From Rapana venosa (taxonomy: Eukaryota; Mollusca; Gastropoda; Neogastropoda; Muricidae), in the NCBI GenBank assembly GCA_028751875.1, contig CM054141.1:42771854-42835853 (forward strand): a DNA stretch of 64,000 nucleotides. Direction: 5' to 3'. Each line of letters begins with the position of its first letter. Positions within the stretch are counted from its first letter, which is position 1. Made by a program: the position numbers and the translations under genes. Positions 1-12,030 of this stretch are shown here, piece after piece. The notes under the pieces were generated by a model. That model did not search any database, had not been told where the DNA came from, and was given only the letters and a program-made list of their open reading frames with translations.

Positions 1-345
1 TAAAACAGAAGCAGTAGCATAAAGTAGAGCAGCACTTTAGCATTACGCAGCTAGCACACGAAAGCAAACGCAGTGGGTATAGGAGAGTAGGTAGTAGGAG
101 TAGGAGTGGGGGAAGTATATATAGTAATAGTGTAGTAGCAGCACGCAGCGCAGCCCGGAAGTAGCAGTAAACAGCAGCACAGCAGTATAGGGGTGGAGTA
201 GTGTACAGTAGAAGCAGCAGCAGCGCAGCAGCAGACAGCAGCGCGTACAGCGCAGCAGCACAGCAGCAGTATAGAGTAGTGTAGAGTAGGGAGTAGAGTT
301 TAGAGTAGTATAGTATAGTAGTAGTATAGTAGTATAGTGTAGTAG
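1..345. repeat. AGC/AGT-rich degenerate triplet tract
   Basis: The sequence is built almost entirely of AGC, AGT and ACAGC units in irregular order. It is the reverse-complement type of the TAC/TGC block at 9.8-11.0 kb. The cysteine- and leucine-rich open frame on the minus strand is a by-product of the triplets, not a gene. Confidence 0.8.
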
Positions 346-397
346 TAAGGTCTGATGTAACTAACTTTCAACGAAAGCTAAAATTTTGCTTTTTAAT

Positions 398-405
398 CTC
401 ATGAC

Positions 406-439
<34 letters not shown>

Positions 440-800
440 TTCTATCTATCTATCTATCAATCATTATCTATCTATCAATCTTTTCTATCATCTATTTTTT
501 AAATTATCTATCTACTTCTGTTGTCTGTCTGCTGTCTGTCTATCTTCTCTCTCTTGTTTTTATCTATCTATCTATCTACTATCTATCTATCTATCTATCT
601 ACTACTATCTACTATCTTCCCCCTGCTGTCTGTCTGTTATCATCTATTATCTATCTATTTTTTCTATCATCTTTTAAAATCATCTTCTATCATATATCGT
701 CGTCGTCGCTATCTACTATCTGTCATCTATCTTTATCTTTTTCAAACTATCATCTACATCAAAATCAACTAATCTATCTATTTATCTATCTACTATCTAT
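398..800. repeat. (ATCT)n tetranucleotide microsatellite, interrupted
   Basis: Long runs of ATCT are interrupted by TGTC-type variants and short unrelated stretches. The array is clear from about 405 to 436 and 564 to 605, then becomes degenerate towards 800. Confidence 0.9.
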
Positions 801-865
801 ACACTACCAACGAAACAAAACACACACCGGCAGCTCCCATTCACCATGTTTTCAAATGAACTATC

Positions 866-1075
866 AACCCACGCCCTGTCGCAAAACGCATGCAGAACAT
901 TTTTCACACGCGTTAAAAACCCCGTACACCTTTCAAAAGGGTAGCCATTTTTGGGCGGGGAACGGGAAAAAAAAATTTTAGAAAAAACAACAACCCAAAG
1001 CACACAGGGGGTCGTTTTTTGACTCAACCCCAAATCGTAATACGGGGTTACTTTTGTGGGGGTAAAAAGGTCACA
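866..1075 (+). mobile_element. corrupted copy of tRNA-derived SINE (family A) body
   Basis: The segment with CGCATGCAGAACAT followed by a CACACGCGTTAAA-like stretch and a GGGTAGCCA-like stretch follows, in order, the central domain of the better copies at 30.3 kb and 52.7 kb. The later ACGGGG and GTAAAAAG pieces match the SINE tail. Homopolymers are stretched, as in all sequence here, so the boundaries are rough. Confidence 0.5.
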
Positions 1076-3300
1076 AACCACCCAAAAAAAATTCCCCATT
1101 GGTGAACCCCGGGGATCTAACTGGGAAAAGAAAAAAAAAACCCAAAGAACAACAAAAGAAAAAAAAACCCAAGAAAATAACTGTAGTTTAAACCGCACGC
1201 ATGGGTTCTGCTGAGTTGTTTAGGTGTTCCCGGGCAGAAAACAAATTAATAATTTTAAAACGGAGAAGAGGAAAGCGCAGACAAAGATTAAGTAGAGCGT
1301 GTAAACCTTGAATTTTTTTCTTTTTAGTCCACTCTCCCCTTCTTCTTCTTTAGCCTAGGCTTTTTCAATGTGTGTGTGGGGGGGGGGGGGGGGGGGAAAA
1401 AAAGGGGGGGGGGGTGGTCGGTGGGGGCTGGGGGGGGTGTAAGCGTGCAGGCGTTCGTGATGTGCACACAAAAAGCACGCACTACACGAAGGGGGAGAGA
1501 GGAGAGACAGAGAGACAGAGAGAGAGAAAGGGAAAAAACAGACGAAGACAGGCAACGAGAGAAGAATAGAAAAGGAGACAAAAAGATAAGAGAGATAGAG
1601 ACGGAAGACAACTAATAGAAACAGATATGGACAGTCACAAAAAAAAAAGAGAGACAAAGACGAGCCAGAAAACAGCAAACAGACAGAAAAAAAGACGAAA
1701 ACAAACATAACAAAACCCCCGACGAAGACAAGAGACCAAAAGGGGGACAGGTGGGGGAAAATAAAATACGGGCTTTAGACCACGACAACGAACGGCCCCT
1801 CTGATCCTGGGAAACCGGCAGGGGAAAAGTTAATGCCCTTTTATCCAAGTCACGTGACAGCTTTGGCGGGGGAAACCGTTTTTTCATCCCCAAAGGCAAG
1901 AAGAGGGGCCCCAAAGGGCAGACGACAACAGACAACACCCCGTCAATCACAAACCCATTATATTTGGCCCAAACGGAATTTTTTCCAGTCTAGTGCAATT
2001 CTCCCCGGGGTTGTTATGTTGTATGTTTGTCCTGTGTGGAATACATTATACTGTAAAAAAGGGGTTTGTTTTTCTTTTTCATTTTCTTTTGGTTTCCCTT
2101 TTTGCTTTTTTTTTTGTTGGGCTTTCCTTTTTTTTTCCCTTTTAAAAATTTTTCTTTTTTTTCTGGCCCTTTAATTCGGGGGGTTCTTTTATTTTTGTTT
2201 TTTTTTCTTTTTTTCTTTCTTTTTTTTGCTTTTTCCTTTATTTCCACCCGCCCAATGAACCTCACAACCCCCCCCACCCCCCCACACCCCTTTCCCCCAA
2301 ACCCCCCCCCCCCCTCCACCCAATCAGCGACTATTCACCCAATATAGGGAATCAACCAATCAATGAACCAACCGCCCAAACAATTTAACTCCTTTCCCCC
2401 ACCCAAACCAACACTTTCCCCGGGAAAGCCAACCCACAAGCCCCGGAAGCCCTGAGTTTTCACACATTCCTGCACCTCAATTTAATAACCAAAAAGGGCC
2501 CGGTGGTAGGGAGGAGGAGCTGAGGTTTGGGGGTGACATGGGGAAAAAAGCCCCTGTACGGCAGCAGATAAAAGCAAATGTTTTTCTATTGTCGCAGCGG
2601 GGACTCCAGCCCCGGATGTACGCTTGGGGCAAAAGGGCCCCTTTTGTCGGTTTTTTAAAGCACCACTCCCACTACTTCTTTTTTTGGGTTTTGGGTTTTG
2701 CCCCCAAATTTGTGTTTAAAAATCCCCCAGATTCCAAAAAAATTTCAGGGTTTCAATAATAAAATTTATATGCAAGGGTTTCCCAAACGATTTACAGCAA
2801 TGCATTCTTTCCTTTTTATTTTAAAAATCATGAAAATTCTAAGTTTTTGTGTGCATGCTGTTTTTTAAACAAATTTTTAAAATTTGCTTACCCCAAATTT
2901 TTCTTGCAGACATAAAAAAAAAATTTTTTCCCTGCAATTTCTGGACACAAAAATTTAATCACTTTCCCAAAAAACAAAGGGTTTTGTTTTTATTGCATTA
3001 TTGAACTGAAAAAAAAGTATCTAAATTTTCATATTTCATTGTCTTCCACGTAAATCTTTCTTCATAAATTTCCCTTTAAACCCTAATTGTTGTTAAGAAA
3101 CTTTTAAAGGAAAAACAGGTTTCCCCGGGGGCTGAGAAAGATCATACATAATTTTCCACAAGAGATTCCCCTTATACTTTATTCATGGGAGCACCATTTA
3201 TTGGGGGGGGTTTTTCGGGCCCGGGCCCAAATTTTAATTTATTTTCAGTTGGGGGAAAAACAGTTTTTTTTCCATTTCAGTTTTTGCACAAAATGCTTTT
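1076..3300. other. low-complexity and error-like region, no gene recognised
   Basis: It holds a G run at 1,378-1,396, a GA-rich stretch at 1,490-1,720, a T-rich stretch at 2,055-2,240 with a C-rich segment after it, and AT-rich sequence beyond 2,700. Runs of four to nine identical bases occur throughout. Open frames here are phenylalanine-, lysine- or proline-rich products of those runs. I recognise no protein family. Confidence 0.6.
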
Positions 3301-3309
3301 TGAAATTTT

Positions 3310-6300
3310 ATTGCAGAAAAAAAATTTTTAAATCCTTTTCATTTGGCCCCCGTAACCCGCCAGGGGGGGTGGGGGTTTCTGCAATGGGGGGGACAAAAGG
3401 GGGGGACCACTGGCTCCACTTATCCGGTCGGGGGGCGAGGGCCGGGTTTGACACTAAAATCCCCCCCCTGCCCCAACACGGTTTGTCGTCGGCCCACTTT
3501 CTCCTCTGCTCCCCCCGCCCTTCTTTCCCTTGGACTTTTCCCCTTGCGGGTTTGTCTTTGCAAGTTCTTTGGACCGGTTGGGGGCCCATCCCATTGAGTT
3601 TCCTCTTTTCACCCCGTGGTCGGGAGGCTTCAAGTCCCGCCCCTGTTGATGACATTCGGGGCCTTCATTTTTGGGTGCAGGGTCCTTGTATGAATGCCAA
3701 GGACCTTTTTAGGAAATCTCATTTCTACTGCTTGGATCCCCCTTTTGTGGGGCCCTCCCGGTTCAGTGTCCATTTCCTCACATCCTTTTAAAGCATGTTT
3801 GAGGTGACTGGGCGCTTTAGTAACTTTCCCTTTGGGGGCCCCCTTTCCGAGGGGGATTTTTTTCGCCCCCCCCGGGTCTTCAGTCTTGCCATTGTTTGCT
3901 GCTGTTTGTCCCGCCTCTTCCCGGGGGATTTGGGTTTCTTTTCGATCCCTCCTCATTATAGGGCTCCAAGGTACTTGAAAGGGTTCAACTGCCCTCCAGT
4001 TTTTTTCCCGCTGAGAGGTGTTGGGGGTGATTGGGGGGGAAATTTTTTGTCATACTTGGTTTTCCGGCACTTTTTTCCATGCCCCCCCATCGTGGGGAAA
4101 ATTTTTTCGTCCAGTTGCTTCATTTGGGGGGCCATTCCTCTTCATTTTCCTGCCAAAGCCGGGTAAATGTAAATGGGAAACCCCCTTGAGGTTGGTGATT
4201 GTTCCCCCTTTCCAACTGACTTTTGCCGTTTTGGTCCCCAAAGGGGTTCAGTCATGATGCTTTTTCGGGGAAAAATTTTTTAAAAATTTGGGCCCGACAG
4301 CAACTTCCCGGTCGGACCCCAATTAGGGTTGGAACCATTCCCCTACCGTGCCCTGTAGGGAAGGTACTGCATTTGGTTTGGCCTTTGATTTAATTTCCCT
4401 TTGGGAGGGTTTGGGGATAAGTTTTCTCCCCAAATTTTTTGAATTTGTTCATGGTGGCCCCCCGACCCGTCATGCCATACTCTACGAAGGCCTTTTTAAA
4501 AATTTCAATGAAAAACGTGGAAAAATGTCTTTTTTGGGGGAACGGTTTTTTTCTACACAAAACCCTCATTTTTTTAAAATATTGTTCTGTGGTGCTTCTT
4601 TTTGGGCGGGGAAAGGGCCCTTTTCTCTTGGGCAAATACCTCTTTTGCCTGTGGTTTCCCCTGTTCAAATCACTTTCGCAAAAACCTTTCGGCATGCCAG
4701 AGGCTTATATTTGCCGGAAATTTTGGGGGCACTGCGGAGAATTTCCTTTTTTTTGGGGAGAGTGAGGGATGAGGGGTTTGGGGTCCATGTTTTTGGGGCC
4801 CATCCCCGGGTCTCCCCAGATTTTGGTTTCCCGAACTTTTTTTAAGGGGTTTGTCTGTCACTGTTTCCCCCCCCGGGTTGGTTTTACCTCTACTGGGATT
4901 TTGTCGATTCCCTGCTGTTTTTTCCTTTCTTCCGATTTTAATTGCAATTTTCTATTTCCCTGGGGGGTAAAATTTGGGGGAAATTTTGGTTTTTATTCGA
5001 TAGGTTTGGGTTTCCCAATACGTTTGGGGTTACCTAGCGTCTGATGATTGTAGAGTTCGGAGCAGTTTTTTCCGCCCAAACCCTCCCAACGTTTTCCCTT
5101 TTTTTCCCTTTGGGCCAATTTCCCTTTTTTTGGCCTGGTGTTACTGATCTTTTCCTTTTTCTGTTTGGGGGCTCTTTCACAATCGGGAAATGCTCTTCTG
5201 CTTTTCTTTGTCAGGCTCTCTTCTTTTTGTACTTTGTTTTTCCTACCATTCCCCCTTGGTCTTCCTCAGGTCTCTCCTACTTTTTGTTTTACTTCTCTGT
5301 ACTAAATTGCTCCAGAAGTTTTTCTTGCTCTTCTTCAGGCCCTGTCTTTTTGGTCACACATATTCAAGATTTCATCTGTGACCCATTTTTTTTTTTTTCG
5401 GCGATGTTTGGGCCCAAGGGGTTTCTTGCTTTCTTTAAATCCCTCACCTTTTTTTTTTTAAAAAGGTGGGCCCTCGTTTCGGGGATCTTCCCTTTTTCAA
5501 GTGCCAGCAGTGGTGCGAAATTTCCCCCCCTATTGGGTTTTTTTGGGGGGGGAATCGGCCCCCCCCAAAGGTGGGGGGCCTTCAGTTGGAGGGGGTTTTA
5601 ACCCCTTGAGTCTGGTGTTTTTGTCTTATTGGCTTCTTCAATCGGACCTTTTTAAAGGGTTTAGGGGCACGAGGTCTTTATCGCCTGCCCATGTCCCGCA
5701 CCCTTTAAAAGTCCTCGTCTTGGGGTTGTTATGCCAATCGAAAACCCGGGTTTTGACCCGGATGTAGTAAATCTGTTTGTGTGGATCCCATTGGGTGCAT
5801 GCCCTTTTCAAGGGGTCGGGATGGGGCCTTTTGTTTCTCCCAAAGGGTTTTTGGGGCACCGGGGTCGTTTTAGCTGGAAAAATTTCCCGTTTGTTTTGGA
5901 GTCCCGTCATTGGTGATTGCATTACAGGGGGGACCCCCAGGCTTTGCTTCCCCGTCTTTCCTGCTTCTCCGCCCACCTTGGCGTTTTTCCAGTCTCCCTG
6001 GATGATCGGACGTCTTTTTTTGTTATTTAACGATTATTTCCCTGTAGTTGGTTTAGAAAAATTTCCCCTACGACTTTTATCATCGTGATTCCCCTTTTTG
6101 GTGCGTAGGCTTGAATTTACTGTAGGGGGGGAATTTGGGGGGCCCCGAGGCGGGATGGCCATAAGCCCCGGGTGTTTTACTGGGGATACCTATTAAACCG
6201 GGTTCTTGATGTTCTTGTTTACAAGCATGCTTACCCCCAAATTTATATGCTTGTCCGGGTCCCCCTAAAAAGTAGGGGCAAAAGGGCCCCCCAGTATGGT

Positions 6301-6780
6301 TTTTCACCGTGCCCCCTTTCCAACTGACCTCACAGAGCCCCCCCCGATGCCAGGTTTTTAAACCGTCCAGCTGGTTTAGCAGTTCTTGGGGGTTTTCCTG
6401 TTTGGGGGCCCAAATTCTGACGTTTCCCTTTTTGCGATGGTGATGTTTTTAAACCCTTCCTCCCGATTTTTAGTTTTAGGGGTTTCCCCCAGTAGCACAC
6501 TTTTTGCCCCCGCCCCCTGGGGGGCAGACGGGAAAGGGGCCGGGGCCTTGTTGAACCCCGGGGGGCGACCCCATCCGGTTTTTCTTTATTTCGGGCCGTT
6601 TTCCCTTTTGGCCGGGGTCTTTGGGGAAAAAAATAGCCTGGGGGGCGCCCCTCTCTCCCCCAGGGGTGATCTTTGGGGGTTTGGGGTTTACCCCCACATG
6701 CAAAGGGGGGGTTTTCCGGGTTGCAAGGTTTCCCGGGAGCAAGGACCCTCTGACCTGACTCCGTGGGGTTTTTAAAAAAA
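3310..6780 (-). mobile_element. Non-LTR retrotransposon (LINE) with AP-endonuclease and reverse transcriptase, frame-broken
   Basis: Read on the minus strand, family-typical segments appear in the correct LINE order, scattered over different frames. Near 5,964-6,005 is an endonuclease stretch like GDWNAKVG (here GDWKNAKVG). Near 5,752-5,775 is QIYYIRVKTR, corresponding to the usual NQIDYI segment. Near 5,668-5,688 is AGDKDLV in the place of the endonuclease SDH box. The RT fingers and palm include STTEQ at 4,582-4,596, FKKAF at 4,486-4,500 and GGTITNL at 4,188-4,208. The C-terminal part has IQAVEMRF at 3,714-3,737 and GKVQGKEGRG followed by RRKWADDK near 3,480-3,540. I could not read the catalytic FADD/YADD box in any frame. 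The frame changes at homopolymer runs, so the breaks may be decay, sequence error or both. The element is about 3.4 kb, close to a full coding length. The clade is not assigned. The C-terminal segment resembles the LINE ends at 46.4 and 49.8 kb. Confidence 0.8.
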
Positions 6781-6789
6781 AAAAGAATA

Positions 6790-9000
6790 ATGAAAATTGG
6801 GCAGCATTAAACCAAAAAACCCGGGAAAAATTTTTTACTTTTTTCCGGGTTTTTGAATAAAATCCCTTGAAAAAAGAACCTTTAATTGTAAAATGTGGGT
6901 TTTAATTTTTTGTTCCTATAATATTGCCACCAAAGGGTTTTAATGCGTAAATTTTTTGGGGTTTTTTTGTTTAGATTAACCGCCCTTTAAATATTAACAT
7001 GCTTCTATTCCCAAAAAAAAAAGGGTAGGAAAAAAACCCCCAAATTTGGTTTTTAAAAAAATAAAAAAAAAAAACAAAAACCCCGTTCTCGGGTGTCCTT
7101 TGGGGGGAAATTCCCTGTAAGGGGGGCTGTAAAGATGAAAAAAGATGAATTGCCATGTATTCCCAAGGGGTAAAAATTTTGGAAATTCGAACGCTTGGTT
7201 TTTTTTTCAAGACTTTAAACGCGAAAATAAAAATCGTGCCCTTTTCAAATTCCCGGGTTTTTCGTGACCCTTCATTTTTCAACACTGGGTATTTTTGGGG
7301 AGGAGGGCCCCCCTTTAATTTTTCCCTAACGGGGCACGCGGAAAAAGAATTGGAAAAAAACCCCTTTAAACAGCAAGTTCAATGTGCCAATGGCTGATCG
7401 ATAAAATTTTGAAACTCAAGGGGGTTTTCTTTTTCAGGGTTTTTGTTTTTTAGAGGGAAAAAAACCCTTGAAAGAGCGGTTTTTATCGTTTGCAGGAATT
7501 GAAAAGATGGAGAGGGTTTTTAAACCCCGGTTGAAATGTTTTTGGTTTTTTCGGATTTACTGCGGTTCGTTTTTTTGTGTCAGGTTGCTTTGTTTGCTGG
7601 GTATGACATTTCTCCTTTGAGTAATTTCTTCTGATGTTTAAAGTATTTCAAAGAGGGGTTTTTCAGCTTGTTTAAAAATTTTTTTTAAACAAAAACATTT
7701 TTTCGATTGGGAACCCAAGCCCCCGGGTTATCTGTGTTGGGTTTGTGTGAAAATTTTAGTAGTATTTTAGCAGTCTTTTTTTTTGGCTTTTTAAGGGTTT
7801 TTTTTAGGCTTTTTTGGGGTTTGTTTGATTTTTTTTTGTTGTTGTTATTATCTATGTTGCTTTTATACAATAGAATTTTTGTTTTAATTTTTCGGGGGTA
7901 GTTTGGGAAAAACACTCTGTGGGTTTTTTAAATTTTTGGAGCAAGAAAAACGCTGAAGGAAATGAATTGGGCGTCAAAACGACAAAGACGATGACGACGA
8001 CAATGATAAATGGGGGACGACGGGCGATGATGAAGACAAAGATGGGTTTGACTGAGAAAAAAGTGGGGTTTGGGAGCTTTCAGGGTTGGTTTAAACAGAA
8101 AAAGGGGCTTTTACTTGAAGCTTGGTTTCAGGGGTTTTTAATAAAATTCGGCCCGGGGCCCCAAATCAAACAAACATTTTATTTCCCCTTTGGCCCTACC
8201 ATTTTTTTGGTGTTTCTGGTTTTTTTTTGCTGTTGTAAATTTAAAAAATTTGGGTTTTCCATGTGACGACATGAAAAAAAAAACGGGGCCCTAAATTTTT
8301 ACAAAGGGAAGGGCCCCTTTAGCTTTTTCTGTGCCCCACAGAGTTTAAATGATTTGTCATTAGTAGAATGATGGCTGATAAAAAAAACGGTTTTTCGAAA
8401 AGAATTTCATGTTGCCCTTTTTGAAATAGAAAGTGGGGTTAATGCTATAAAAAGAATACAAAAAAGTCCCCGGTTTCCTTCTTTTCCCGCAAAATTAACC
8501 TTTTCATCAAAGGGGTGGAAAACCCTTTGGGGGGTGTATCTTGCTTTCCCGCCCAAAATGTTTTTTTTTTTTTTTTTTGAACTGAAAACAAAAACATATC
8601 TCAGGAAAATCTGAATTTTACTGAAAAAGGCCCTTTTCCCCCCAGCAATACATATTACTAATGGGAAAACAATTTTTAAAACCCAGTCACAGTAAAGACT
8701 GATGATCCCTTCCCCCTCGCTATATGTTTCGGCAGGGATATTGCTTTTTTTTATTTTCGAATCAGGGGTGGGAAAACAAAAAAATACAACTAAAAAACCC
8801 TGTCGGGGCAAAAGAAAACCCAACTTCAGGGGGGGAATAACATTTGCAGAAAAGGGGAAAAACTGAAGTAAAACAACCCTTTCCTCCTTTCATAACTAAA
8901 GGGAAACTTGTTAATGGGTGTGGGTTTAAATCAGGCTTCGAGATAAGAATGGGTTTGTTAGGAAAACGGAATCTTTATATTTTTTAAAAAAGACCAAAGA
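6790..9000. other. homopolymer-rich sequence, no gene recognised
   Basis: Sequence of the same character as 1,076-3,300, with many A, T, G and C runs of four or more. A GAC/ATG-rich patch lies at 7,976-8,045. The open frames carry no motif I recognise. The upstream part (to about 7,400) could still belong to the 5' region of the LINE at 3.3-6.8 kb. Confidence 0.5.
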
Positions 9001-9154
9001 GATTGATGCTTTTGTGCCCCTATTCCCTATAATTTTATTAAGTATCATCCACCCCCTCCGCCCCCCCCAAGAGGGAAAAAATGCTTGGGTTTTCCCGGGG
9101 TTTCAGTTCCTTTTTTTTTGCTGTTTATGTAGTTTTTGGGCCCCCAGGGAGGTT

Positions 9155-9450
9155 GGTCGAAAGAGGGGTGAGGGGAGGGGAAAAGAGGGGGGTAGGGAGG
9201 AGAGGAAGAGAGGGGGGAAGGGGAGGAGAGAAAAGAGGAAAAAGGGGAGAGAGAGAGGAGAGGGGAACGAGAGGGTGTTGGGGGGAGAGGGGAAAAGGGG
9301 GAGGGCGGAAGGGGGAGGGGAAGAGGGGGGGAGAGAGAAGGGGAGAGAGAGAAGGGGGGGGGGGGGGGGGGGGGGGAAAAAAAAAGAGAGAGAAGGGGGG
9401 GGGGGGAGAGAGGGGGGGGGGGGGGGGGGGGAGGGGGGGGGGGGGGGGGC
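9155..9450. repeat. purine (GA/G) tract ending in long G runs
   Basis: About 300 bases are almost purely purine on the plus strand: GAGAGG-type units grading into G runs at 9,354-9,376 and 9,409-9,449. Such mirror-like polypurine DNA can form triplex or G-quadruplex structures. The proline/serine-rich minus frame and the glycine/arginine-rich plus frames are artefacts of composition. Confidence 0.85.
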
Positions 9451-9775
9451 GAACCAAAAAAAGAAAAATAAAAAAAATTTTTCCCCTCAGGAAACATATC
9501 CCCGCTGCGGCCCAAAAACAAGGGCAAGGGGTCAGTGGAAAAAAAAAAGTCAAGCAGTTTCCCGGGAAGATAAGGAGGGGCACCAGATTACGGGTGTTCA
9601 TTATCGCCCCTTTCCCGCCTTCCCATTGCTGTTCCTGGTCACACCGTAGAACCCAATGTATGCAGAACAAAACAAATGTCTGCTCTGTTCTTGTTTGCTT
9701 GGTCATGTACACTGCTTGCAGGGGAACGACACAGGTCTGTTTGTGGAGGTGTGCAGCAATATTGCGAAATGCTAT
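9451..9775. other. short non-repetitive segment between purine tract and triplet block
   Basis: About 320 bases of mixed composition. I recognise no gene, and the frame crossing it is continuous only because the flanking repeats lack stop codons. Confidence 0.5.
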
Positions 9776-10110
9776 TTTATACTGTTGCTGTTATTACCAT
9801 CATCGTCGTCGTCGTTGTCATCACCTCGGCGGTGTCGGCGTCATCATCATTGCTGCTGCTGCTGCTCTTGATGCTGCTGCTGCTGTTGATGTTGTTGATG
9901 CTGTTGCTACTACTACTATTACGAATCAACTACTACTACTACTACTTCTACTACTACTACTACACTTACTACTACTACTACTACACTACTACTTACTTAC
10001 ACTATTAAATACTACTACTCTGCTGTGCTGCTGCTGCTGCTGCTGTGCTGCTGCTGCTTTAAACTACTATTACAACTACTACTACTACTACTAATACTAC
10101 TACTACTATT

Positions 10111-10144
<34 letters not shown>

Positions 10145-10159
10145 ACTACTACTACTTTT

Positions 10160-10196
<37 letters not shown>

Positions 10197-10937
10197 GCGC
10201 TGTGCCTGCTGCTGGCTGCTGCTGTGCTGCTGCTGTTATACTATTATACTACTACTACTTACACTACACCACTACTACTAAATACTAAATAAATTTTTAC
10301 TATTTACTTAAATACTACTGCTGCTGCTGCGCTGCTGCTGCTGCTGCTGCTGCTGTTACTACTACTACTTACTACTACCCACTACTGCTGCTGCTGCTAC
10401 TTGCTGCTGCATGCTTGCTGCTGCTGGTTACTACTACTACACTACTACTACTACTACTACTGCTGCTGAGCTGCTGCTGCTGCTGCTGCTGCTGCTTGCT
10501 GTTTACTACTACTACTACTACTGCGGGCTGCTGCTGCTGCTGCTGCTGCTGCTCCCTGTTACTACTACTACTTACTACTACTACTGCTGGCTGCTGCTGC
10601 TGCTGCTGTTACTACATACTACTACTACTAACTACTAATACTGCTCTGGCCTACTGCTGCTAAACGATACTAATCACTGCTATTACTACTACTATTACTA
10701 CTAGCTACTACTACTGCTCCCTACGACTACTACTACTGCTATTACACTACTACTACTACTGTACTAGACTACTACTACTGCTATACCACTATACTACTCT
10801 ATTTACTACTACTACTACTACTTACTACTATCCCTACTACTTGCTACTATTATTATTACTACTATTATTATTACTACTACTACTATACTATACTACTACT
10901 ACTACTACTACTACTGCTACTACGACTACTACGACTG

Positions 10938-10976
<39 letters not shown>

Positions 10977-11025
10977 CTGCTGCTGCTGCTGCTGCTACTG
11001 CTGGCGGCCGTGGTACTACTACTAC
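9776..11025. repeat. 1.25 kb block of alternating (TAC)n and (TGC)n triplets
   Basis: Runs of TAC/ACT and runs of TGC/CTG alternate many times, for example TGC runs near 10,025-10,060, 10,122-10,144 and 10,470-10,500, each followed by TAC runs. There are ATT/TAT interruptions near 10,850. The block ends with TGC units and a GGCGGC segment at about 11,005. Translated frames are leucine, tyrosine, threonine or cysteine homopolymers and should not be read as proteins. Confidence 0.9.
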
Positions 11026-11029
11026 CAAT

Positions 11030-11640
11030 ACTAAGCCCATCTCAGAACAGCCAAAGAATTCTATGCTCAGTACAACGACCTTGATACTGTTAAATAGCTT
11101 TTTTTTTAAAGTTTCGTTCTTTCCTGGGAAAAGGGTCGATTTTTTAGGCAGAACAGAAGAGACCGTTTTTTGTAAGCAGCATTTTAAAAGAAAATTCATT
11201 GCAAATGAGAACGCGACTTAACCCGTGGACCAGGGCAAGGGGGATTGGGGGTGGGGGTGGGTCTATGTTTCCTAACAAAGCTATAGAAGCGAAGCTGTGC
11301 GTTATGCTCAAATTAGTTCTACTGTTTACTTATTATTTTAAGAATGGCAGGTAAGATTCTGCCGCTTTGTTTGAGCCGTGAATTATTTCTTTCACTTTAA
11401 TAAAGTAAAATCTAAACTGCTCTGACTGCAGAGACCAAAGTGATCTTCTTCTTTTTCTACTTCGTCTTTGCATTCTTCGCGTTCTTCTCGGCGACTTCCT
11501 CCACCTCCTCCTTCCTCCTCTTCCTTTCTAGACGCATTATTTGTTTTCGGACGTATCCATTTATAGATTGAAGTCGATTCTTTACGCGTTAGTTAGTATA
11601 GTAGTGTAGTATAGTAGTAAGTAGTATAGTTAGTAGTAGT
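11030..11640. other. unique sequence without recognised gene
   Basis: Ordinary-looking AT-rich DNA with a CTTCTT/CTCCTC patch at 11,445-11,525 and GTAGT repeats at 11,595-11,640. No conserved motif was found. Confidence 0.5.
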
Positions 11641-11642
11641 AT

Positions 11643-11714
11643 ATAATAATAATAATAAATAATAAAATGGAACTTATATAGCGCTATATCTTGCAAAGAC
11701 AAATCAAAGCGCAT
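11643..11714 (+). mobile_element. short AGCGCT repeat (family B), copy 1
   Basis: ATAAT repeats are followed by TGGAACTTATATAGCGCT, TCTTGCAAAG and CAAATCAAAGCGC. This is the family B layout: an (ATT/AAT)n flank, TGGAATTTATATAGCGCT, ATCTTGTAAAGCAAC, then AAATCAAAGCGCT. Confidence 0.75.
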
Positions 11715-11844
11715 GCATTCAACCTAATCTTACACAGTCATGCAATCAATGATAAATAATCAATAGTTTAAACAAACAGATATTACAAACATGGTGCGCT
11801 GCAGACAAAATCTATGAAATAAAATGTCAATAGTCAAATTACAT

Positions 11845-11927
<83 letters not shown>

Positions 11928-11975
11928 CTCCTCCTCCTACTAACTTCTACTACTACTACTACTACTACTACTACT
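11845..11975. repeat. (TAC)n microsatellite
   Basis: Near-perfect TAC/ACT triplets span about 85 bases, followed by a CTC/CCT patch at 11,926-11,937 and more ACT units. It is joined directly to a family B copy. Confidence 0.95.
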
Positions 11976-12030
11976 AAATGGAATTTATATAGCGCTGCGC
12001 TAAATCTTGTAAAGCAACAAATCAGAAACC
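11976..12030 (+). mobile_element. short AGCGCT repeat (family B), copy 2
   Basis: AATGGAATTTATATAGCGCT is followed by AAATCTTGTAAAGCAACAAA. The preceding triplet array occupies the place of the (ATT)n flank seen in other copies, which suggests that flank is a microsatellite that grows and changes. Confidence 0.75.

Noticed and set aside
9014..10094. Long plus-strand open frames of about 211 and 337 codons
   Set aside because: They cross a purine tract and a triplet block with no stop codons. Composition is glycine/arginine, then leucine/tyrosine/alanine runs, as expected from the repeats.
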